Source: HXMU1428-3 sp965215715 (lineage in GTDB: Bacteria > Pseudomonadota > Alphaproteobacteria > Rhizobiales > HXMU1428-3). From it: 64,000 bases of DNA. The first letter of the stretch is position 1, and the number at the start of each line of letters is the position of its first letter. The stretch is from contig OZ244129.1 of the NCBI GenBank assembly GCA_965215715.1, forward strand, positions 1,550,001 through 1,614,000, in the 5' to 3' direction. Made by a program: the position numbers and the translations under genes. Below, in pieces: positions 41,688 through 49,617 of the stretch. Below the pieces are notes generated by a model. The model was not told where the DNA came from and did not search any database. It was given only the letters and a program-made list of their open reading frames with translations.

Positions 41688-43511
41688 ATGGATTATTCTC
41701 AAAGACTGACGTTTATCCTTAGTTTGGTTGTGATGATCTTGGCGCATGGAAGTTTAAGGGCTGAAACGCAAAAATCTGAGTACAAAGTCCAAGACGTTCC
41801 TCAAAATTGGGCCGTAGAACAAGCCAAACGCGAAACTGAATTAGCAGACTATATTCGCGCCAATCAAAGATCCTATGACTGGTTTTCAAAATTTGCGTTT
41901 AGTCAAACTGATGGCACTCCATACATTATTCTGAAATTGCTTCCAATTCTTGCTCCAGAATTATGGGGCAGCAAATCTAATTTTCTCGATCATGTCGGTT
42001 TATTTATTGATGAAAGAGAGCCTGGTTTTCCAATTGCAAGGGGAATAGGTATCAGCGTGTTTAATCGCGATAAGCCTTTGAAAGTAGAAATTGATTACGC
42101 AACCTTCACATGTGCGGCCTGCCATTTTGGGCGTGCCAAAAAAGAGCAAGGGAAAGTCGTTTATCTTGATGGCGGGATCAATTCTGAGTTCAACGTTGTT
42201 CAGTTTCGAGTTAACGTTTACAAGACGTTGCAAAAAATATTTCAAGGTGAAACAGACAAGACGAAAAAGGCAAATCTTTTTGCAGCCGCAATGCTGAAGT
42301 CTCTAGAGACAATTGAAGCCCAGGACCCGAATTATTTTTATAATAATTACAGTTATAACAATATTGAGCTAGATACCGAATATGAAAAACAACAAATTAA
42401 ATTATTTAAAGAACAGGCTCTAGCACTTGCAAGTCAATTCATAACCAAAGTTGAAAAAAACTATGAAGCCCTGATTGCGTTGCGAGATAATAGTTATAAT
42501 AATATTTCTGAGAAATTTGTTGCCGGATTTCCAGGAATGGTTGATGCTTCTGGCGTTGGAACATCAAGTGCTTATGTTAATGTGGATGGATTCTTTTCCC
42601 GTCTACTGGCTTATTATTTTATTTTACCCCCTACAGCTGGCATTACTGATTTTCAAGCCGTTTGGGAGCAAAATAAAAGAGCTGTTTCCTGGAATGAAAC
42701 TAAGACAAAACTTCATTCCGGAGGGGGGCAGTGGAATGGGAATATCCCTATTCCGATTTATCGTAATATCGCCGCTCAACTATCCGTTGGCCTAGATGAT
42801 AATGATTTGAGAGTCGCTGCTTATGCTGTCAAATTTCTGGATAACCTGCCCGCTCCCGTTTACCCCTTTAATGTTGATCTTGAGTTAGCCAAAAAAGGAA
42901 AAGACCTTTTTGAGCAAAACTGCCTGAATTGCCATCGACCGAATAATGGCACTGTTTATAGCTCGATTAACACTAATATGGACCGCGCAAAGGTGATTAC
43001 TGAAGCTATCAGAAAAGCTGGAGCTGACCGTTTAACACGAATTTGTTCAGAGAAAACGGTGATTAAAGTCTATGGGAAAGAAACAAGACCTTGTGCAGAA
43101 TACAAAGCTGTCTCATTAAAAGGTAAAGACAAGCTGATTATGCCTGACCCCAATGATCATCTTGGCTATAATGCACTGCCACTGGGAGGCATCTGGTCCC
43201 AAGCACCCTATTTACATAATGGCTCAGTACCTACCCTTTATCACTTATTGGTTCCAACCAGTCGGCCAAGCGCTTTTGTAAAGAGCAGAATCGATTACGA
43301 TCAATCCAAGTTAGGTTATTCTTGGCAATTGCCTTTTTCTGAGACGGACAAAAGAACTAATGCGTATATTTTCGACACAACATTGTTCCGGGCTTTCAGT
43401 AATCAAGGACATGACACAGACATCAAAGAGGGAAGTAAAACTTATAAACTCAACTGGTCAGATGATATTGAAGGAGCAATGGCCTTAATAGAGTATCTCA
43501 AAACTTTCTGA
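41688..43511 (+). CDS. Di-haem c-type protein, RoxA/di-haem peroxidase-like (secreted)
   Basis: 607 residues with a cleavable signal (LTFILSLVVMILAHGSLRA, cut near 25). Haem c sites are CAACH (142-146) and CLNCH (412-416). The C-terminal block LPLGGIWSQAPYLHNGSVPT and the final GAMALIEYLKTF align with the divergent 675-residue neighbour, so the two are distant paralogues; the middle differs strongly. The periplasmic/secreted form next to a membrane-bound paralogue and a catalase-like protein suggests a multi-component oxidation system. The substrate is unknown. A ribosome-binding site (TAAGGATT) precedes the ATG. Confidence 0.8.
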   Translation: MDYSQRLTFILSLVVMILAHGSLRAETQKSEYKVQDVPQNWAVEQAKRETELADYIRANQRSYDWFSKFAFSQTDGTPYIILKLLPILAPELWGSKSNFLDHVGLFIDEREPGFPIARGIGISVFNRDKPLKVEIDYATFTCAACHFGRAKKEQGKVVYLDGGINSEFNVVQFRVNVYKTLQKIFQGETDKTKKANLFAAAMLKSLETIEAQDPNYFYNNYSYNNIELDTEYEKQQIKLFKEQALALASQFITKVEKNYEALIALRDNSYNNISEKFVAGFPGMVDASGVGTSSAYVNVDGFFSRLLAYYFILPPTAGITDFQAVWEQNKRAVSWNETKTKLHSGGGQWNGNIPIPIYRNIAAQLSVGLDDNDLRVAAYAVKFLDNLPAPVYPFNVDLELAKKGKDLFEQNCLNCHRPNNGTVYSSINTNMDRAKVITEAIRKAGADRLTRICSEKTVIKVYGKETRPCAEYKAVSLKGKDKLIMPDPNDHLGYNALPLGGIWSQAPYLHNGSVPTLYHLLVPTSRPSAFVKSRIDYDQSKLGYSWQLPFSETDKRTNAYIFDTTLFRAFSNQGHDTDIKEGSKTYKLNWSDDIEGAMALIEYLKTF

Positions 43512-43531
43512 TCAGTGGTGTCTTCTAAAGA

Positions 43532-43544
43532 ATGGTCGGAGCGA
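43532..43544. repeat. Direct repeat of the tRNA-Pro 3' end (candidate att half-site)
   Basis: ATGGTCGGAGCGA is identical to 44094-44106, the 3' acceptor end of tRNA-Pro, and a few bases on a weaker match, ATTTCGAACC, parallels ATTTGAACC of the T-loop. Both copies have the same orientation and bracket only the PIN gene. Confidence 0.65.
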
Positions 43545-43626
43545 GTGAACGCATTTCGAACCAATGAGGGATTACGCTTGTTTATTTTACAACTTCTTCT
43601 AGCCCAAATGCATAATAGATAAGATT

Positions 43627-44079
43627 ATGAAAGTTATGTTTGACACTAATGTCTTTAATCACATTTTGGACGGTGAAATACCTATAGATCTAGTACCTAA
43701 CGAGTGGGAGGTACATGGAACTCATATCCAAAGAGATGAGATTAATCAGACTTCAGACAAAAACCGTAGGGGAAAATTACTGAGGGTTTTTGATCAATTC
43801 TTAGATATATCTTTGCCTACTGAATCTGCTGTATGGGATGTTTCGTCATGGGATGAATGCAAGTGGAGTGATGAAGAAGATAGTTTATATGGTACGATTC
43901 TAAATGGACTCAATACTCGTAGGGAAAAGCCAAATAATGTTCAAGATACACTTATTGCAGAAACAGCAATCAAAAATAATCTGACTTTGGTTACGAATGA
44001 TGGCGACTTAAAAAAAGTCGCAGAATCACATGGAGCTCAAGTGAAAGATTTAAGAATCACAAAAGGTTCTAACTTTTAA
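43627..44079 (+). CDS. PIN-domain protein, orphan putative ribonuclease
   Basis: 150 residues. The PIN acidic residues are seen as Asp6 (MKVMFDTNVF), Asp37/Glu38 (HIQRDEINQ), Asp107 (NVQDTLIAETA) and Asp125 (VTNDGDLKKVAESHGA), which would bind Mg2+ for RNA cleavage. Most VapC toxins are paired with an upstream antitoxin overlapping them; none is seen here in the 115 bp upstream or downstream. The C-terminal ending ITKGSNF is unremarkable. The gene is AT-rich and lies between two copies of the tRNA-Pro 3' end, so it probably arrived by site-specific integration. Confidence 0.82.
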   Translation: MKVMFDTNVFNHILDGEIPIDLVPNEWEVHGTHIQRDEINQTSDKNRRGKLLRVFDQFLDISLPTESAVWDVSSWDECKWSDEEDSLYGTILNGLNTRREKPNNVQDTLIAETAIKNNLTLVTNDGDLKKVAESHGAQVKDLRITKGSNF

Positions 44080-44094
44080 CCAAAAATCCGCAGA

Positions 44095-44172
44095 TGGTCG
44101 GAGCGATAGGATTTGAACCTACGACCCCTGGTCCCCCAGACCAGTGCGCTAACCGGGCTGCGCCACGCTCCG
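44095..44172 (-). tRNA. tRNA-Pro (GGG anticodon)
   Basis: On the minus strand the sequence begins CGGAGCG and closes with CGCTCCG-A-CCA, with CCA encoded at 44095-44097. The anticodon stem-loop CTGGT-CTGGGGG-ACCAG gives anticodon GGG. The T-arm contains GGTTCAAATCC. 78 bases with CCA. Confidence 0.97.
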
Positions 44173-44398
44173 ACACTAAAGTGGATTTTTTGCATCATGC
44201 TCATTTTCTCTGAGCAAGAAAGGATCATTGTGTATCATATTCTCTTTTGAGATTACACAATTTTTTTGCTCTTCCTTGTTTCAATATTGTCTGGTTTTGT
44301 CAATTGATTTGAATACAAATTTAGGACATAGCCTTGGGTAATTTTACTCAGTGGCTTTTTTGATATGTTGTCTCAGCCTTTTTTGCGTTTAAGTGAAA

Positions 44399-44430
44399 TT
44401 TTCTTAATTGATTGAACTTACTTAAGAAAA
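44399..44430. promoter_or_regulatory. Inverted repeat, candidate operator of the two-component operon
   Basis: TTTTCTTAA (44399-44407) and TTAAGAAAA (44422-44430) form a perfect 9-bp inverted repeat with a 14-base spacer, ending 9 bp before the -35 box. That position suits an activator such as the adjacent NarL-type regulator. Confidence 0.5.
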
Positions 44431-44439
44431 CCCTCTCGG

Positions 44440-44469
44440 TTGAAATATACGATGGCTTAAACTTATAAA
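44440..44469 (+). promoter_or_regulatory. Sigma-70-type promoter candidate for the two-component operon
   Basis: TTGAAA (44440-44445), 18-base spacer, TATAAA (44464-44469), ending 57 bp before the kinase start. Confidence 0.55.
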
Positions 44470-44526
44470 ATATGACAAGATCATATTAAATATGTGTGCC
44501 CCTTTTGTTGTTGGTAAAAAACGCTT

Positions 44527-45930
44527 ATGTCCGCTTTATCCCTTCGTTCCCGGTTGATGATTATTTTTATCACTCTTTCTGTGATTACCATGCTTGTATC
44601 GGGTGTGTTTTTGCTATCCAACGCGCGCTCTGCCATTCAAAATGAAGTTGCCGCCAGTAAAATTTTGGCTAATTCCCTAATCAAGGAAAGTTTAAAGACC
44701 ATCCCTAACTTTATAACTTTTCAGCAATTCCTAGAGACACTGCCGGCTAAATTTAAAGAAATCCGCCATATCAGAATTCGTGTTTACAACGAAAAGAATC
44801 GGGAAGTCTTGACGAACCCGGCCTACCTGGTAACAAAAGATAAAATAAAAAAAGAGCCCGCAGAAGAGAGCCCGTTATGGTTTCGATCTTTGTTGTGGCC
44901 CCATCAAGAAATCACTAAGACCCCTATTCGCTTTGGGTCACAAGAATTGGGCTATGTGACACTGAGTGTTGAACCGCTTGATGAGATGAATGAAATATGG
45001 GCTGACATCGTCATTTTGATGAAAATTGCGGCCATCTCTTTGCTGGTCTTACTGACTTCCATTCATGTGGCGTTAGGGCACGCTTTAAAACCAATTGGTT
45101 CCATTACTGAGGGTATGAAAAATTTAGAAGCCGGCAATTTTAAATATAGAATTTCAAAAATCTCCAGTCCTGAGCTTTCCATTATTGGTCAAGGGTTTAA
45201 TGATTTAGCCCGCAAACTGGACATCGTCTCGAAAAAGAGTGAAAAACTATCTCAACGCATCGTTACCGTTCAAGACCAAGAGCGCCGTCATATTGCCCAA
45301 GAGCTTCACGATGAGTTTGGCCCTTGTCTGTTTGGAATTAAGTCCAATGCCACGTCTGTGCGCAATCACTTGCAAGCACAAGATGAGGCCGCAAATGATC
45401 CTTTTAAAGAAAAGATGCAATCAGTTTTAGACATCGTTTCTCACATGGAAGCGTGTAACCGAGATTTGCTGAATAAACTTAGACCCATGGCGCTTGGGGA
45501 AATTGACCTTTCTGAATTAATCGAAAAGCTCGTTGGTACATTCCGGGCGCGCTATAACCATATTTCCTGGAAATTAGAAATACCGACACCTTTGCCCAGC
45601 TTTGGTGAAACCATTGATTTAACCGTTTATCGTTTTATTCAAGAATCCTTGACCAATGTTGCGCGTCATTCTAAGGCTAAAAATGTCATGATTGATATAA
45701 GCCAAGATCACTTGATTCACATTCACGACATAGAGATGGGGAATAACATAGAGCTTACTATGTGTGTGCGCGATGATGGTGTTGGCATCTCTGATGCGTC
45801 CAAACCGGGCCATGGCATCACTGGTTTAGAGGAACGCATTGAAGCCTTGGGAGGGGTATTTTCGATTTCACAAAATCATCCTCAGGGTGTGAAAGTGGAA
45901 GCACGAATTCAATTTTCTCAACAAGATTAA
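44527..45930 (+). CDS. Sensor histidine kinase, NarX/HPK7 (HisKA_3) type
   Basis: 467 residues. Transmembrane helices at about 11-31 and 160-182 enclose a ~125-residue periplasmic sensor domain (LANSLIKESLKTIPNFITFQ through YVTLSVEP). A HAMP domain follows (ALGHALKPIGSITEGMKNLE). The HisKA_3 motif is RRHIAQELHDEFGPCLFGIK, with the phospho-accepting His261. The ATPase domain has the N-box QESLTNVARHSKAKN and the G-boxes VRDDGVGI and GHGITGLEERIEALGG. It should phosphorylate the NarL-type regulator encoded 68 bp downstream. The signal is unknown. Confidence 0.92.
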   Translation: MSALSLRSRLMIIFITLSVITMLVSGVFLLSNARSAIQNEVAASKILANSLIKESLKTIPNFITFQQFLETLPAKFKEIRHIRIRVYNEKNREVLTNPAYLVTKDKIKKEPAEESPLWFRSLLWPHQEITKTPIRFGSQELGYVTLSVEPLDEMNEIWADIVILMKIAAISLLVLLTSIHVALGHALKPIGSITEGMKNLEAGNFKYRISKISSPELSIIGQGFNDLARKLDIVSKKSEKLSQRIVTVQDQERRHIAQELHDEFGPCLFGIKSNATSVRNHLQAQDEAANDPFKEKMQSVLDIVSHMEACNRDLLNKLRPMALGEIDLSELIEKLVGTFRARYNHISWKLEIPTPLPSFGETIDLTVYRFIQESLTNVARHSKAKNVMIDISQDHLIHIHDIEMGNNIELTMCVRDDGVGISDASKPGHGITGLEERIEALGGVFSISQNHPQGVKVEARIQFSQQD

Positions 45931-45998
45931 AGCGTTTGTTTTTCTCAAAGTGCTATTTTATATATGCTATAACACCCTTTTAATCTACGATCGTTATT

Positions 45999-46625
45999 AT
46001 GAATAAAGACCTTATCGTACTTGTTATTGATGACCATCCGGTCACTCATATTGGCTGCCGCAACCTCTTAACGGAAGCTGGTTTTCAAACCATTTTGGAA
46101 GCTGTTGATTGTGATGAGGGCATTGCCATGGTTGAAAAAGAACACCCCGACCTGGTGATTGTAGATATCGGCCTGCCAGGTATTGGGGGGCTGGCTTTGA
46201 TTGAGCATTTCAGCATCCATCATCCTCATATTAAGCTGTTGGCCTTTAGCATGCATGATGACCCGGTATTTGCAAACAAATCACTGGAGGCAGGTGCTGA
46301 TGGTTTTTTAACCAAAAGCTCTGGTCTTGATCAATTTATTTTGGCCATTGAAACCATCCTTGCTGATAATGTTTTTTTGGAAGATGGCATGGCCGCGCAA
46401 GTGGCGGTGCTCAATACTGGGAAAACGTCAAACCCTTTAGAAGACTTAACCGGGCGCGAATTACAAATTTTAAAATTGATTGGTGAAGGTAAAAGTCATG
46501 GCGACATCGCAGCACAGTTGAACTTGAGTTATAAAACTGTTGCCAATTGCGCGACACAGCTTAAATCAAAATTAGGGGTTAAGAAATTACCCGACCTGAT
46601 GAGGATTGCGATTGAGCATACTTGA
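45999..46625 (+). CDS. Response regulator, NarL/FixJ type
   Basis: 208 residues. The receiver domain (1-120) has the acidic pair Asp11/Asp12 (VIDDHPV), the phosphorylation site Asp56 (VIVDIGLPG) and Lys106 (GFLTKSS). The C-terminal LuxR-type helix-turn-helix (about 145-205) is LTGRELQILKLIGEGKSHGD with LSYKTVANCATQLKSKLGV. It is the partner of the upstream HisKA_3 kinase (68-bp gap, same strand). The inverted repeat before the kinase promoter could be its autoregulatory site. Target genes are not evident. Confidence 0.93.
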   Translation: MNKDLIVLVIDDHPVTHIGCRNLLTEAGFQTILEAVDCDEGIAMVEKEHPDLVIVDIGLPGIGGLALIEHFSIHHPHIKLLAFSMHDDPVFANKSLEAGADGFLTKSSGLDQFILAIETILADNVFLEDGMAAQVAVLNTGKTSNPLEDLTGRELQILKLIGEGKSHGDIAAQLNLSYKTVANCATQLKSKLGVKKLPDLMRIAIEHT

Positions 46626-46638
46626 GGCTCAGGATCTA

Positions 46639-47072
46639 TTATTTGTCCCAGGTTTCATAATTTTCACGCATGTATTCAAGCCCATTTAAGATAATTTCTT
46701 GCAAAACATCCATGTCAATATCATCCAGTTTGTTGATATAAAGACATGAACGGCCCGTTAGATGTTTGCCAAGCCTTGAAAGCTCTTCAGACATATCTTG
46801 GTATCCTGGCAAAATATAAACTGTGAGCGCGGTTTTTCTCGGGCTAAAGCCTGTTATTAAAAATTCACCTTCCGGCCACTTTCATATTTATAATGATAGC
46901 GCCCATAACCAATGATGCTAGGCCCCCACATAACAGGTTTTAATCCTGTTACACGATTGAAAAAATCCAACAACACCAAACCATACTCCTTGCGTTTGGG
47001 ATGGTCTATGCTTGAGATATAGGTTTTGGGGTTAACTTTGGTCGGTTGTGTTTTGTTTACTTGTTTAGACAT
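46639..47072 (-). pseudogene. DUF1801 (YdhG-like) protein gene with a frameshift
   Basis: The first frame encodes residues up to YGRYHYKYESGRKVNF and stops. The next part of the family continues in another frame from EFLITGFSPRKTALTVYILP through LGKHLTGRSCLYINKLDDID to ENYETWDK and a stop at 46639-46641. Adding one base at the GGAAGGTGAA run near 46866 would restore a ~143-residue DUF1801 protein of normal length. The start ATG ends at 47072. It is either a recent inactivation or a sequencing/assembly error in a short G-run. The family is iron-chaperone/frataxin-like in fold, with unclear function. Confidence 0.85.
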
Positions 47073-47113
47073 TTACAACAACCCTTCTCCCCTTTTATTG
47101 GCAGATAAAAGGG

Positions 47114-48472
47114 TTAACGCATTGCTAGATATTTCATCGGGTTAACCGGTTTGGACCCTTTGCGTAATTCAAAATGCAATTGGGGTTGATGCACAGAGCC
47201 GGTTTTTCCTGATTTGGCAATGGCTTGACCACGGGTTACTTTTTGCCCGCGCTTGACCAACAGCTTGGAGTTATGAGCGTAAGCTGAAACCCAATTGTTT
47301 TTATGGCGGATAAGAATAAGGTTGCCATATCCCTTTAGCTCGCTACCGGCATAGGCAACCACACCATTTTCAGCCGCTTTAATCGTGGTGCCTATTGGCA
47401 AAGCTAAATTAACACCATCATTAATCGTCCCGCTTTTTTGGCGACCAAAATTAGAAATGATCCGCCCATTGGCTGGCCATAAAAATTGACGGTTAGACGC
47501 TAGTTTTGCCCCTGCCCCGCTGTCTGGAGTTTTAATTTTTGCCGGCCTTTCATAAGGCTTTTTCTTTGGTGAAGGCACGGCTTTGGGGTTAAGCGGTTTT
47601 ATGCCCGCTTTGCGGTCAATTGAAGCCACTTGAACTGGTGTATCTTGCTCGCCTTCGCCCGGGATGATTAATTCTTGGCCTAATTGAACTTGGGCAGCCT
47701 CTCCCAGACCATTGGCTTTGGCCAACTGGCTGGTTGTGATGCCATAACGGCGTGAAATATTGTAGGCTGTGTCACCTGGCTGAACCTTGTGCCGCCCCGC
47801 TTTTGCCAAAATAGTTTTTGCTTTGGGGGCTATGGGATTTTGGCTTTTGCTAAAACCTGGAATGAACAGGTGCTGGCCTAATTTAATGTCATTGCTTTGC
47901 ATATCATTAGCGCTACGCAATTGATCCGTGGTGACGTTATAGCGCCGGGAAATGTTATAAAGGGTGTCGCCTTCTGAGACGATATGGCGTCCTTGTGGAT
48001 CACGTTTGGCAAAGTTTGCCGCCAATTGTTGGGGTGCATAAGTTTGCTTTTCCGGTGCGCTGCTATATTGCTCAACTTTGGCCCGGTCTTGATAGTCTGT
48101 TTTACCGTTTAAATCTGGCAATTGGTTGCGCTGCATGTCAGAGCGCTCATAAGTTTTCTTGCTATAATCAGTGCTAGCGGTGTCATACACCTCGCGCTGA
48201 TTATATGACCGTTTATAAGTATTTTGCGCCTGATAACGGTCTTGATACTCACGCTTGAGTGGTGGGTTATAAGAACGATCATAGGTATTTTTGTATGTTC
48301 GTTCTGGCTCAACACCAGCATATTGCTGGCGGGCATATTGTTGGCGATCTGGGGGGGTGTCTTGCCCCTTCATTCCCATTACAGGGGCATCAAACCTGGT
48401 CATATTTGAACTACAAGCGGGCAATCCCACACACAAAGCACAAATAACTATAAAACGCGCTGCATTACTCAC
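47114..48472 (-). CDS. LysM-LytM lipoprotein, NlpD-like amidase activator
   Basis: 452 residues. The lipoprotein signal is VICALCVGLPACSS (Cys at about 20). A Tyr/Gln/Arg-rich linker with repeated TYKRSYN/TYKNTYDRSYN follows, then two LysM domains (VSEGDTLYNISRRYNVTTDQ and VQPGDTAYNISRRYGITTSQ). A C-terminal LytM/M23 domain ends HFELRKGSKPVNPMKYL. The first zinc-ligand motif (normally HxGxD) reads NDGVNLA, so two ligands are missing while the later His residues remain. The domain is therefore probably non-hydrolytic and activates an amidase, as NlpD and EnvC do. It lies downstream of surE in the usual neighbourhood. Confidence 0.88.
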   Translation of the reverse strand: MSNAARFIVICALCVGLPACSSNMTRFDAPVMGMKGQDTPPDRQQYARQQYAGVEPERTYKNTYDRSYNPPLKREYQDRYQAQNTYKRSYNQREVYDTASTDYSKKTYERSDMQRNQLPDLNGKTDYQDRAKVEQYSSAPEKQTYAPQQLAANFAKRDPQGRHIVSEGDTLYNISRRYNVTTDQLRSANDMQSNDIKLGQHLFIPGFSKSQNPIAPKAKTILAKAGRHKVQPGDTAYNISRRYGITTSQLAKANGLGEAAQVQLGQELIIPGEGEQDTPVQVASIDRKAGIKPLNPKAVPSPKKKPYERPAKIKTPDSGAGAKLASNRQFLWPANGRIISNFGRQKSGTINDGVNLALPIGTTIKAAENGVVAYAGSELKGYGNLILIRHKNNWVSAYAHNSKLLVKRGQKVTRGQAIAKSGKTGSVHQPQLHFELRKGSKPVNPMKYLAMR

Positions 48473-48826
48473 GATAGGGCCTCTATTAACGCAAAACCAA
48501 TTAAAATAAAAACACTCGTATTTACTTTATCATGGTTAAATTTAAGCACTGTAAACCTTAACAAAACCTTAACACGCGACTTGGCATTTGAATGAGTTCG
48601 TTGTCATAGTTAATAAAGGATTAACAAGACGGGTGCCAAGTCGGCTTTAAGAGTTCATGCATCATGAAGCCCATTGCTTTATAAACCCTTGTTATCTAAG
48701 GAAAATATATCCCTTATCTGACCTGAATTTTTAAAGTACCCCAAAATGAGATGCAATGAAGCTTATAGTGTTAATGATAATTGTGCTGGAAAGGAGGCAA
48801 ATCAGAGAAAAAATAAACGAAGTTTA
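48473..48826. other. Gap between surE and the NlpD-like gene, with a long-range inverted repeat
   Basis: 354 bp without a gene, in the place where many alphaproteobacteria have pcm. CGACTTGGCA (48577-48586) and TGCCAAGTCG (48634-48643) form a perfect 10-bp inverted repeat around a 47-base loop containing TTAATAAAGGATTAA. It could be a regulatory RNA structure or a small-RNA gene; the rest is AT-rich and featureless. Confidence 0.5.
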
Positions 48827-49600
48827 TTAACCGTGTACACCGTTTAGGTTTTGCTGTAGCTGAGAATGAGTTTGTTGGTGTGTTAAATCTAAATGCAATG
48901 GTGTTATTGAGACATAATCATTGTAGGCGGCCCATAAATCTGTGCCTTTGGGTGGGTTGGAGCGACGACGTTGAAAGTTAAACCAATAATAGGCGCGCTC
49001 GCGCGGATCTAAGCGCTCATCAATGGTTAGCAGACTTTGGTCTCGTTTGCCCTGGGTGGTGACCATGCGCCCTTTCACTTCATCAAGGGTACAATCGGGA
49101 AAGTTTATGTTCAGCAACACTTCAGCCGGCCAGCCGCTTTTTAACAAATCGCTGATTAAATCTGGTGCCAAAGCCTCTGGTGTTTCCCAGTTAATAGATC
49201 CTGGGGCTTTTATGCCTGTGACGAGGCTTAGGGCAAGAGACGGAATGCCAAGCAAAGTCCCCTCAATAGCCCCGGCTATGGTGCCTGAATAGGTCACATC
49301 ATCGGCAATGTTCTGGCCATGATTGATGCCCGATAAAATCAGATCAGGCGCCTGGCCTTGTAAAAACTGGCGCACGCCCATAATCACACAATCTGTTGGT
49401 GTGCCTTGCACGGAAAAAACCTGGTCTTCTCTTTGCGAGACGCGCAAAGGGTCTTTTAAGGTCAAAGAGTGAGAGGCACCGCTGTTATCAAATTGAGGGG
49501 CGACAACCCAAACATCATCAGAGAGCTTTTGCGCCACGCGGGTGAGAACCTTAATCCCGTTAGCATCAATCCCGTCGTCATTGGTTACCAATATGCGCAT
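48827..49600 (-). CDS. surE: 5'-nucleotidase SurE
   Basis: 257 residues. The N-terminal MRILVTNDDGIDANGIKVL carries the catalytic DD pair, and DNSGASHSLTL, GTPTDCVIMGV and LSGINHGQNIADDVTYSGTI are the other metal/substrate blocks. It hydrolyses nucleoside monophosphates and survives as part of the stationary-phase stress set. It is 17 bp downstream of serS on the same strand. The usual downstream partner pcm (isoaspartate methyltransferase) is absent from the window. Confidence 0.96.
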   Translation of the reverse strand: MRILVTNDDGIDANGIKVLTRVAQKLSDDVWVVAPQFDNSGASHSLTLKDPLRVSQREDQVFSVQGTPTDCVIMGVRQFLQGQAPDLILSGINHGQNIADDVTYSGTIAGAIEGTLLGIPSLALSLVTGIKAPGSINWETPEALAPDLISDLLKSGWPAEVLLNINFPDCTLDEVKGRMVTTQGKRDQSLLTIDERLDPRERAYYWFNFQRRRSNPPKGTDLWAAYNDYVSITPLHLDLTHQQTHSQLQQNLNGVHG

Positions 49601-49617
49601 AAAGTCCTCTATCTCTT

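Larger units (their letters stand above)
44173..44526. other. Intergenic region between tRNA-Pro and the sensor kinase
   Basis: 354 AT-rich bases without a gene. It holds the inverted repeat at 44399-44430 and the promoter at 44440-44469, both directed at the kinase gene, and the upstream region of tRNA-Pro. Confidence 0.6.

Noticed and set aside
43627..44079. A VapBC toxin-antitoxin pair around the PIN gene
   Set aside because: No antitoxin-sized frame with a DNA-binding motif is found on either side, so only the PIN protein is reported.
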